NCBI GenBank assembly: GCA_019689955.1
Contig: JADGGM010000255.1
Coordinates: 1 to 5,418 of the forward strand
DNA: 5,418 bases
Direction: 5' to 3'
Source of the DNA: Gemmatimonadaceae bacterium
Lineage (GTDB): Bacteria; Gemmatimonadota; Gemmatimonadetes; Gemmatimonadales; Gemmatimonadaceae
Each line of letters starts with the position of its first letter. Within the stretch, counting starts at the first letter, position 1. The position numbers and the translations under genes were made by a program. Positions 1-5,418 of the stretch are shown in pieces. The notes below the pieces were generated by a model. That model made no database searches and was not told where the DNA came from. It was given only the letters and a program-made list of their open reading frames with translations.

Positions 1-360
1 CTTCGTATACCGTCGTAGGCGAGGGGCGAGTAGGATCGTATTCATCCGAATGCTGAGCCGACTAAAATACGGCCACACAGCCAACCGCACGCTCGGCGCA
101 CGCCGGCGAAGCGACGCCACGTGCGACCGCAGCGAGCGCGCTATCGCGATCCGGACCGGCTCAAGAAACGCGGCGACGACCTTGGACGGTCGCTGCGAGC
201 CGTTCGCCGACGCCTGCCATTCCATATGATCCAAGACTTGCGACTCGACAAGAGGCTTCGTTGTTTCCTGGACCACCAGGTGGACCACGACATACCCGTC
301 CGTTCCATTATTCTCGGGCGCGCGGTCCTCCCCGCCGCCGTGTCGGCTTCTCGCTCGCAT
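1..360 (-). CDS. Partial CDS (N-terminus only): putative glycosyltransferase, runs off left edge
   Basis: An open frame of 120 codons runs from an ATG at 360 to the window edge without a stop, so only the N-terminus is visible. After a polar, glycine-rich stretch (residues 1-22) comes a hydrophobic beta-strand-like segment, YVVVHLVVQE (23-32), then SQVLDHM (40-46), VVAAFLEPVR (61-70), and an arginine-rich stretch ending VRLAVWPYFSRLS (91-103). A buried first strand, a helix containing 'SQVL' and a second strand ending near 'EP' resemble the N-terminal Rossmann half of GT-B glycosyltransferases. The diagnostic C-terminal half lies outside the window, so the family call is an inference. The gene starts 16 bases after the upstream stop with only a weak purine-rich stretch (GTAAG) before the ATG. 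A GTG at 288 (residue 25) is an alternative start that would remove the polar leader. By hand count 88 of 120 codons end in G or C, fewer than in the exporter gene. Confidence 0.6.
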   Translation of the reverse strand, partial: MRARSRHGGGEDRAPENNGTDGYVVVHLVVQETTKPLVESQVLDHMEWQASANGSQRPSKVVAAFLEPVRIAIARSLRSHVASLRRRAPSVRLAVWPYFSRLSIRMNTILLAPRLRRYTK

Positions 361-376
361 GCTTACGCTGCCACAT

Positions 377-1636
377 TCATCGGCCGGCTGACCGCAGGGC
401 AATCGTTCCTTTCGGTAGCATCCGCCAGTCGAGGAATGCTTTCACCGCACGATATCTTGCACTCTCCGCGTGATGTCGAGAATGCCAGAGAGATCGCGGC
501 AGGCCCGGGATGACAACATGCCCGAATGTGATGCCGAGTCGCGCGAGCAGCCGATCGTTGGCCTCTACGAGCCGCATCCGCTGAGCGACGACTCGGCCGT
601 ATTCCCCTTCGTGTGCGACGCTCGATGCATCCCCGACACGCCGCGCAAGTCGTCTGGCAAGCGCAACCTGAGCCTGGTCCTGCGAGTTCCTCCAGTATGC
701 AATGTGGTGCAGGAGCAATGTCGGGGGCGCGTCGAGTCGGGTCCACCAGGATTCTACGCGCCTTCGGCCTAGGCGACATTCACGGCGGAGAAGCGACGCC
801 GTGATGTGCACGTCACCCCGGGCGGCCCCAGCGCGCGCGGCACGAAAGGCATTGATCATCCGTTGATCCTCACCGGCGACGATACAAGCTTGCCGCGCGG
901 CGTCTCTCCCGCATGCTCTGCGCCGTACTAATTCACCGAGAAGCAGCTCGATGGCCATGGCGAAATGTCGTTCGACCGTAGCCCAGAGCGACCCGACCAC
1001 GTCGTCCTGTACGGTAAGGGCGGTCTGGCGCAGGGCCTCCAATTGGGCATGCAGGTCACTCCAGCTCGAAGCCAGCGGAATCCCAAGTCGGGCAAGCAGT
1101 CTATGCGTGTGCGTGATCGACCAGAGCTGCGGAATAAGCCACCGCTTCGACAATTTCGGCCGCGCGCGAAGCCGCGCGAACTCATGAAGTCTCGCAACGC
1201 AGAAATCGAGCCCTTGAACGAGCTCGATGTACACGCTGGTCGAGGGAGGTGGCGTGATGATATTGGTCGCCTCGCCAGCAACGCGCTGGATCTCGCTACC
1301 GACGATTAACCACAGGATGGCCCGAAACACCTCGCGATCGCAGACGAGCACATCGTGAATGAAGCATCGCCTGAGGGTTTCATCGTCCTTCCAGGCCGCG
1401 TGGTCGATCGATAGCACGTCGAGCTCCGGATCGCGGCGCGCAACCTCCCCGTCAAGCACGACGATGACTTCCAGGTCGCTCACCCCCGGCGCGCCGATGG
1501 ACCCGAACCGATAGATGGCACAGACGCCGGGCAATCGGCTGCACCGCTCGGCATATCGTGCGATGACGCCGTCGTAATCCTCACGCGTCATCGGGACGAG
1601 GTCGTCGATGAACGTCGGCATCGCTGCGGCCATCAT
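377..1636 (-). CDS. Nucleotidyltransferase-fold protein with C-terminal extension (NTase 2)
   Basis: Encodes 419 residues. Residues 43-60 carry a nucleotidyltransferase-fold signature: FGS (44-46), PGVSD (50-54), then D54-L55-E56 and a hydrophobic strand. This is the G-S...[D]-x-[D/E] pattern of polymerase-beta-like transferases that move a nucleotide onto a small molecule or protein. The second metal-binding acid is Glu rather than the commoner Asp. A further acid (D95 or D100 in the HDVLVCD strand) could be the third ligand. Residues about 135-236 look all-helical, as in the substrate-binding halves of this superfamily. Residues 237-419 are Arg/Ala-rich, include a coiled-coil-like segment (346-366), and I do not recognise them as a domain. 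The start at 1636 makes an ATGATG overlap with the preceding TGA; the second ATG (1633) has better Shine-Dalgarno spacing. Third-position G/C is lower than upstream (28 of 40 codons at residues 284-323). The reaction and substrate are unknown; an anti-toxin or regulatory role is possible but there is no HEPN partner. Confidence 0.8.
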   Translation of the reverse strand: MMAAAMPTFIDDLVPMTREDYDGVIARYAERCSRLPGVCAIYRFGSIGAPGVSDLEVIVVLDGEVARRDPELDVLSIDHAAWKDDETLRRCFIHDVLVCDREVFRAILWLIVGSEIQRVAGEATNIITPPPSTSVYIELVQGLDFCVARLHEFARLRARPKLSKRWLIPQLWSITHTHRLLARLGIPLASSWSDLHAQLEALRQTALTVQDDVVGSLWATVERHFAMAIELLLGELVRRRACGRDAARQACIVAGEDQRMINAFRAARAGAARGDVHITASLLRRECRLGRRRVESWWTRLDAPPTLLLHHIAYWRNSQDQAQVALARRLARRVGDASSVAHEGEYGRVVAQRMRLVEANDRLLARLGITFGHVVIPGLPRSLWHSRHHAESARYRAVKAFLDWRMLPKGTIALRSAGR

Positions 1637-2853
1637 GCGCTCACCGCCGCCACGAGCTCCTCGGCCATCCGCCGCGCCCCCGGAATCAGCGCCCGCCAGC
1701 GCGCCGCGTCCCGAGACGAGACGGGCGCCATTCGCGCCCGCGCCAGGATGCGGTGCCCAATCGCCTCCGGTACGGTAATCCCCACCCACTTGTACAACCG
1801 ATCCCAGGCCGAGAGCCGCCACGCGAGCCGCCAGGCCGAGAGCTCGTCCATGGCCGCCTGCGCCTCACTGGAGAGCCGGTCCCGTACCGCGTCGAACGAA
1901 TCGCGCTTGTACAACACCCGCCCACACACCTGCAGATAGTACGTCGGGATCAACATCATCTCGCTCAGCGCCGCCTTGAGCGCATAGCGCGACCGCGGCG
2001 GCGGAGCGCCCTCTCCCTCGAGGCGCACGAGCCGGCGCCACATCCGATGCAGGAGCGCATGGCACTCCTCCGCGGACGGTCGCAGTCGGTATCGCACGGG
2101 CTCCCACCTCGTGAGCGCGTACGCATAGCGCAGGAGCTCCAGCGGGAAGTAGTGTCGCGCGTAGCGCTCCAGATCGAGCCCCGTCACGAGCATGAACCCG
2201 TGGTGCTGCGTCGGGTCGTAGGCCGCGAGCCATCGCTGTGCCTCACGAATGATGGTACGCAACTCGACGATCGCCTCCGTGGACTCCAGCCACTCGTGCG
2301 ACACGATGAGCAGCGTGTCGACGTCGCTATAGTCGACCGCATCGCACGTCGCCAGGCTCCCATGCAACAACAATTGCAACCCCTGCCGCCCCTCGAAGGC
2401 GTGCGCCATCCGCCGAACGGCCTTCGGGAGCGTGCAGCGTAGCTCGGCTTGCGGCGCGGGCGCGTCGAGGAGCGGGCCGTCCGCCGGGGGGAGGAGCCGC
2501 CGGTACAGCACGTAGAGGTCGCGCACACGGGCCGCCAGCTCGCCCGGCGCGGGTCGCGCACCGAGCGACTCCACCTCGCTCGCCGACGTACCGTGCAGCT
2601 TGGGCAGGAGCGCGCGCAGCAGCTCGTCGTACGCGTAGTCTCGCCCCTGCACGGTCGCTGCGTGGTGATACCAGTACCCCATCCCCGATTCGTGCAGCGC
2701 GCCCGCGAGCAGCCCGCGAAAGAGGTTCTGGTGCACCGCCGCGACGAGCGCTTGCGGGAGCGTTCGTGCATCACCGTGCAGTACATACGCCAGCAGGTCC
2801 TCACGGGCGGCGGGCACGTTCGTCGGCTCGGCCGACTCACGCAGCGCGGGCAT
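1633..2853 (-). CDS. Nucleotidyltransferase-domain protein with N-terminal extension (NTase 1)
   Basis: Encodes 406 residues from the ATG at 2853. The frame is open for 22 more codons upstream, but those lie deep in the preceding glycosyltransferase gene and read as Arg/Ser-rich noise, so the internal ATG is preferred; no good Shine-Dalgarno precedes it. Residues 1-155 are a mostly helical region I do not recognise, with conserved-looking YWYHH (60-64). Residues 160-184 hold the nucleotidyltransferase signature: LLLHGS (161-166), then D177-V178-D179 followed by a hydrophobic strand, which are the expected metal-binding acids. The next strand segment is TQHHGFMLVTGLD (215-227), where a third acid is not obvious. 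Residues 255-360 are helical, with a K-x-x...YYLQVCGRVLYK pattern (293-316) resembling the C-terminal helical half of aminoglycoside-type nucleotidyltransferases. It overlaps the genes on both sides, so it is co-translated with a glycosyltransferase and NTase 2. It is probably cytoplasmic, with no signal peptide or membrane segment. Its substrate is unknown. Confidence 0.8.
   Translation of the reverse strand: MPALRESAEPTNVPAAREDLLAYVLHGDARTLPQALVAAVHQNLFRGLLAGALHESGMGYWYHHAATVQGRDYAYDELLRALLPKLHGTSASEVESLGARPAPGELAARVRDLYVLYRRLLPPADGPLLDAPAPQAELRCTLPKAVRRMAHAFEGRQGLQLLLHGSLATCDAVDYSDVDTLLIVSHEWLESTEAIVELRTIIREAQRWLAAYDPTQHHGFMLVTGLDLERYARHYFPLELLRYAYALTRWEPVRYRLRPSAEECHALLHRMWRRLVRLEGEGAPPPRSRYALKAALSEMMLIPTYYLQVCGRVLYKRDSFDAVRDRLSSEAQAAMDELSAWRLAWRLSAWDRLYKWVGITVPEAIGHRILARARMAPVSSRDAARWRALIPGARRMAEELVAAVSA
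1640..1645 (-). promoter_or_regulatory. Probable ribosome binding site for NTase 2
   Basis: GGTGAG on the minus strand lies inside the last codons of the preceding nucleotidyltransferase gene. It is 3 bases before the first ATG (1636) and 6 before the second (1633) of the ATGATG start. The spacing favours initiation at the second ATG, or re-initiation by ribosomes finishing the upstream gene at the overlapping TGA. It is the clearest Shine-Dalgarno-like element among the internal gene starts here. Confidence 0.45.
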
Positions 2854-4030
2854 CGCCGAGTACTCGGTCGTAGAGCCCGAGCATGCGCGCCCGAAACGCC
2901 TCCAGGCCGAACTGCGCATCGATCCGCCGATGCAGCGCGCCAGGCTCGAACTCGTCGATCCGCGCCCACGTGGCCAGCACCGCCTCCGCTATCGCGTCCG
3001 GCCGGTCCACGGGCACCACCGCGCCGCAGGACGCATCGACGTACGCATCCGGCCCGCCGCAGCGCGTCGTCACCACGGGCCGGCCGACCGAGAGCGCTTC
3101 CGCGGGCGCGATCCCGAACGTCTCGCACCGGCTCGCGCACACGTACACATGCGCCTCCGCCACCGCGCGCGCCGTCTCCGCGCGCGGCAGCGCGCCAACG
3201 AGCTGCACTCGCCCCTCGAGGCGCAGGCGGGCGATCTGGTCCAGAAGGGGCTGCCGGAGCGCCCCGTCTCCCACCACACGGAGCTCCACCGCGTGCCCCA
3301 TCCCCACCAGGCGTGCGACCGCGTCCACGAGCACGTCGAGCCCCTTGACCGGATGCAACGATCCCACCGTCACCAGGCGGAGCGTGCGGCGGTCGTGTGG
3401 GATCGCCTGCGGCCGAAAGAGATCCGTGCGCACGAGGTTCGGCGTCACGCAGATCGCCCCCGCCCGGCTGGCGAGCTCGCGTACGCGCTCGCCGAGGGTG
3501 GGCCCAACGACGGCGACCACGGACGCGGCGTCGAGGACGCGCCGCACCGCGCCGACCTTCTCCGTCGTATCGAGGTGCATGTCGAACGGCCCGCTGTGCT
3601 CCTGCAGGATGAACGGCACCCCGAGCGCCCGCGCGATCGACGCGCCGAACACCCCCGCCGGCAGCACGACGTGCGCGTGCACCAGATCGACCGGCCCCCA
3701 GTGCCGCGCCACGGCCGCCGCGATGCGCGATCCCGCCCGCTCGATGTCCCGGAGCAGCGTGTGCCCCGTCAGCCGGACCGGCGCCCGCGGCACCGGCACG
3801 CGCATCGCCGCGACGTCTCGCGGCCAGAGATCCCGAATCGGCGTCACCGCCCCCGCCGAGAGACGCCGCCACGGCCAGCTCCACATCGACACGAAGTGCG
3901 GCTCGATGTACGCCGCCTCGACGCACGAGGCCAGCGCCTCGATCTGCTCGTACACGAAGCTCACCGCCCCCTGGCCGCGTGCGCCGATCGGCCACCCGCA
4001 CAGGTACAGCACCCGCGGCCGTCGCGTCAT
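2837..4030 (-). CDS. Glycosyltransferase family 4 (GT-B fold)
   Basis: Encodes 397 residues, a normal length for GT4 enzymes, which transfer a sugar from a nucleotide-sugar donor to a growing glycan at the cytoplasmic face of the membrane. The N-terminal domain begins with PRVLYLCGWP (5-14), a first beta strand leading to a Gly-rich loop (GARGQGA, 16-22), and has the typical VDLVHAHVVLPAG segment (114-126). The C-terminal nucleotide-sugar domain starts at LRLVTVGSLHPVKGLD (217-232), with the donor-phosphate Lys at K229, continues through RVVGDG (251-256) and RVQLVGALPR (274-283), and contains the E-x7-E motif with E303 and E311 in CETFGIAPAEAL. All expected catalytic-site elements are present. 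The start ATG overlaps the stop of the exporter ATPase by 4 bases (ATGA), which fixes the start; the frame is open further upstream only as a shadow. The sugar and linkage cannot be read from sequence. It probably works in the repeat-unit or primer assembly of the glycan exported by the upstream ABC system. Confidence 0.93.
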   Translation of the reverse strand: MTRRPRVLYLCGWPIGARGQGAVSFVYEQIEALASCVEAAYIEPHFVSMWSWPWRRLSAGAVTPIRDLWPRDVAAMRVPVPRAPVRLTGHTLLRDIERAGSRIAAAVARHWGPVDLVHAHVVLPAGVFGASIARALGVPFILQEHSGPFDMHLDTTEKVGAVRRVLDAASVVAVVGPTLGERVRELASRAGAICVTPNLVRTDLFRPQAIPHDRRTLRLVTVGSLHPVKGLDVLVDAVARLVGMGHAVELRVVGDGALRQPLLDQIARLRLEGRVQLVGALPRAETARAVAEAHVYVCASRCETFGIAPAEALSVGRPVVTTRCGGPDAYVDASCGAVVPVDRPDAIAEAVLATWARIDEFEPGALHRRIDAQFGLEAFRARMLGLYDRVLGDARAA

Positions 4031-5337
4031 GCCGTGTCCGCGCACACGTGCCACTCCGCTGGCGCGTACACCACGCCGCGATCCGAGACCGACGGGAGCA
4101 TGATCGGCGGCATCGCGGGATCGGGGTGCACGTCCAGCACCTGGCAGTGCTCCCACGCCGCGAGCCGCTCCCCGCTCGAGGAGAAGACCGCCACGTTCAG
4201 CCGGTACTGCCCGGGCATCAGCATGAGCTGCCGCACGCGAATCTCGCACGCGAGCCGCTTCGCGAACCCGCGCAGCGAGAGCCCCGCGAGCCGCGAGCTC
4301 AGGAGCAGCAGGCGCTCGCCGTACGCCCCGGACACCCACACGTTCACGATCACCGACGGGAGATCCACCGTCCCGCGCACGGCGAAGGAAACCACGCACG
4401 GGCACGCGCTGCGCACCAGCGGCTCGCCCGGTGCCGCCGCGCCGTTCCCTCCCTCGAGCGGTTCGGCCGGCCGGAGGCTCGTGACGTCGAGGCGCTCGAG
4501 CACGAAGCCGTTGCTCTCCAGCTCCTCCCCCGCCGCCAGCGACCCGTCGCCCTCGAGGCTCCGCACGTAGTGCTCCAGCGCGTCGTCGACCGCCCCGTCG
4601 AAGCGCATCGCGCCCCGCTCGAGCACGATCCCGCGCTGGCAGAGCGACTGGACCGCGGCCAGGTTGTGCGACACGAACAGCACCGTGCGCCCGCTCTTGC
4701 CGAACGCCGCCATCGCGCCGAGACACTTCTTCTGGAACTCGCTGTCGCCGACCGCCAGCACCTCGTCGATGACCAGGATGTCGGGTTCCAGGTGCGCCGC
4801 CACGGCGAACGCGAGCCGCACCTTCATCCCCGAGGAGTAGCGCTTGATCGGCGTCTCGAGAAAGCGCTCGACCCCGGAGAACTCGACGATCGCATCGAGC
4901 TTGCGGCGGATCTCCTCCCGCCGCATCCCGATGATCGCCCCATTCAGGAAGATGTTCTCGCGCCCCGACAGCTCCGGGTGGAACCCGGTGCCCACCTCGA
5001 GCAGGCTCGAGATCCGCCCGCGCAGCACCACGCGCCCGCGCGACGGCCGCGTGATCCGGCTCAGGAGCTTGAGGAGCGTGCTCTTCCCCGCACCGTTCCG
5101 CCCGATGATCCCCACCACCGTCCCGGGCTCCACGTCGAACGAGACATCGCGCAGCGCCCACACGACGCTCCGATCCGCCTCGTCCGCAAAGCGATCCAGC
5201 CCGCGCAGCCGCCGGAGGTTCCGCACGGGGGCGAGCATCGCGTGCGCGAGCTTGACGGTGAGATCCTGCGCGCGCTCCTCGCGGACGAAGAGCCGGTACA
5301 GCTTGGAGACGTGCTCGACGGAGATCTGAGGAGGCAT
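4027..5337 (-). CDS. wzt: Polysaccharide ABC exporter, ATP-binding subunit (Wzt-type)
   Basis: Encodes 436 residues. It is the ATPase that powers export of a finished glycan across the inner membrane together with a permease (Wzm-like) not seen in this window. Residues 1-260 form the nucleotide-binding domain: Walker A GRNGAGKST (79-87, K85), the Q-loop region with Glu in place of Gln (LLEVGTGFHPELSGREN, 112-128), signature YSSGM (167-171), Walker B ILVIDE (187-192, E192), D-loop VGD (196-198) and switch His H224 in FVSHN. The GTGFHPEL segment is typical of the Wzt/TagH/KpsT group of polysaccharide exporters. Residues about 275-436 are a beta-rich extension ending GVVYAPAEW (421-429), matching the C-terminal glycan-binding domain of O-antigen Wzt, which recognises the chain end. 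KpsT and other short members lack this domain. The first strand of the ATPase domain (ISVEHVSKLY, 5-14) supports the ATG at 5337, although no clear Shine-Dalgarno precedes it. The symbol is a family-level name; the actual polymer is unknown. Confidence 0.95.
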   Translation of the reverse strand: MPPQISVEHVSKLYRLFVREERAQDLTVKLAHAMLAPVRNLRRLRGLDRFADEADRSVVWALRDVSFDVEPGTVVGIIGRNGAGKSTLLKLLSRITRPSRGRVVLRGRISSLLEVGTGFHPELSGRENIFLNGAIIGMRREEIRRKLDAIVEFSGVERFLETPIKRYSSGMKVRLAFAVAAHLEPDILVIDEVLAVGDSEFQKKCLGAMAAFGKSGRTVLFVSHNLAAVQSLCQRGIVLERGAMRFDGAVDDALEHYVRSLEGDGSLAAGEELESNGFVLERLDVTSLRPAEPLEGGNGAAAPGEPLVRSACPCVVSFAVRGTVDLPSVIVNVWVSGAYGERLLLLSSRLAGLSLRGFAKRLACEIRVRQLMLMPGQYRLNVAVFSSSGERLAAWEHCQVLDVHPDPAMPPIMLPSVSDRGVVYAPAEWHVCADTA

Positions 5338-5418
5338 GCGCTGCGAGACGAGGAGGGTCGCGTGAGAGGGGAACGCGCGGCGCGACGGGGGGGCGGCGGG
5401 AGACGGACGGAGTGGTGC
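5338..5418. other. Short upstream region with no recognised gene
   Basis: These 81 bases upstream of the exporter ATPase are very GC-rich, with a run of seven Gs on the plus strand. I see no sigma70-like -10/-35 pair, no terminator hairpin and no recognisable permease C-terminus in any minus-strand frame. The frame of the ATPase stays open to the edge but offers no ATG, GTG or TTG start. The operon promoter, and probably the permease gene, lie to the right of the window. Confidence 0.5.

Noticed and set aside
121..513. Plus-strand open frame of 130 codons at the left end
   Set aside because: It lies opposite the minus-strand left-edge gene and the end of NTase 2, has low-complexity Arg/Ala/Ser composition and no recognisable motif; the minus strand explains the sequence better.
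1637..1822. In-frame extension of NTase 2 to the ATG at 1822
   Set aside because: The extra 62 residues are Gly/Ala-rich and lie inside the NTase 1 coding sequence; the ATGATG overlap with a GGTGAG upstream is a better start.
2856..2867. Perfect 12-base palindrome CCGAGTACTCGG just before the NTase 1 start
   Set aside because: It sits within GT4 coding sequence, and about one such palindrome is expected by chance in a window of this length. No second copy was noticed.
2184..4001. Minus-strand open frame of 605 codons overlapping the GT4 and NTase 1 genes
   Set aside because: Its Gly/Ala/Arg-rich composition is typical of an out-of-frame reading in high-GC DNA. Part of it covers the clear GT4 motifs in another frame.
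2930..4570. Plus-strand open frame of 546 codons opposite the GT4 and exporter genes
   Set aside because: An antisense shadow rich in Arg, His and Pro with no domain. Long antisense frames are expected opposite genes with strong G/C third-position bias.
4031..5161. In-frame extension of the GT4 gene to 5161 (774-codon frame)
   Set aside because: Residues before the ATG at 4030 are Gly/Ala/Arg-rich shadow of the exporter ATPase, whose own frame carries all the ABC motifs. The ATGA overlap gives a natural GT4 start.
1..5418. CRISPR array, tRNA/rRNA genes, insertion sequences
   Set aside because: I saw no regularly spaced repeats, cloverleaf-like sequences, transposase motifs or terminal inverted repeats; nearly all the window is accounted for by the five minus-strand genes.

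Overview
This window is a compact, one-directional block of a polysaccharide biosynthesis and export locus from a high-GC bacterium. All five genes that can be supported lie on the minus strand, so the operon reads from the right edge to the left edge. The organism cannot be named from the sequence. The strong G/C third-position bias and the Wzt-type exporter ATPase fit a Gram-negative high-GC lineage such as Gemmatimonadota, Myxococcota or a high-GC proteobacterium; this is an inference only.

In reading order the layout is: (1) 5337-4027, the ATP-binding subunit of a Wzm/Wzt-type polysaccharide ABC exporter with a C-terminal glycan-recognition-like domain; (2) 4030-2837, a GT4-family (GT-B fold) glycosyltransferase; (3) 2853-1633, a protein with a central nucleotidyltransferase-fold motif inside a long helical protein; (4) 1636-377, a second, differently built nucleotidyltransferase-fold protein; (5) 360-1, the N-terminal 120 residues of another protein, probably a glycosyltransferase, that runs off the left edge and has no stop codon here. 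Genes 1/2 and 3/4 share 4-base ATGA overlaps, genes 2/3 overlap by 17 bases, and 4/5 are 16 bases apart. Together these indicate one transcript with translational coupling. The 81 bases at the right edge hold no recognisable gene, and the partner permease (Wzm) is not in the window.

The likely joint role is synthesis of a glycan (O-antigen, capsule or similar) by the glycosyltransferases on the cytoplasmic face of the inner membrane, followed by ATP-driven export. The least explained part is the tandem pair of unlike nucleotidyltransferase-fold proteins embedded in the pathway. They may modify the glycan or a precursor, or act as regulators, but nothing in the sequence fixes their substrate. 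G/C usage at third positions drops from about 90% in the exporter gene to about 70-75% in the two leftmost genes, which suggests the locus was assembled from parts of different origin.
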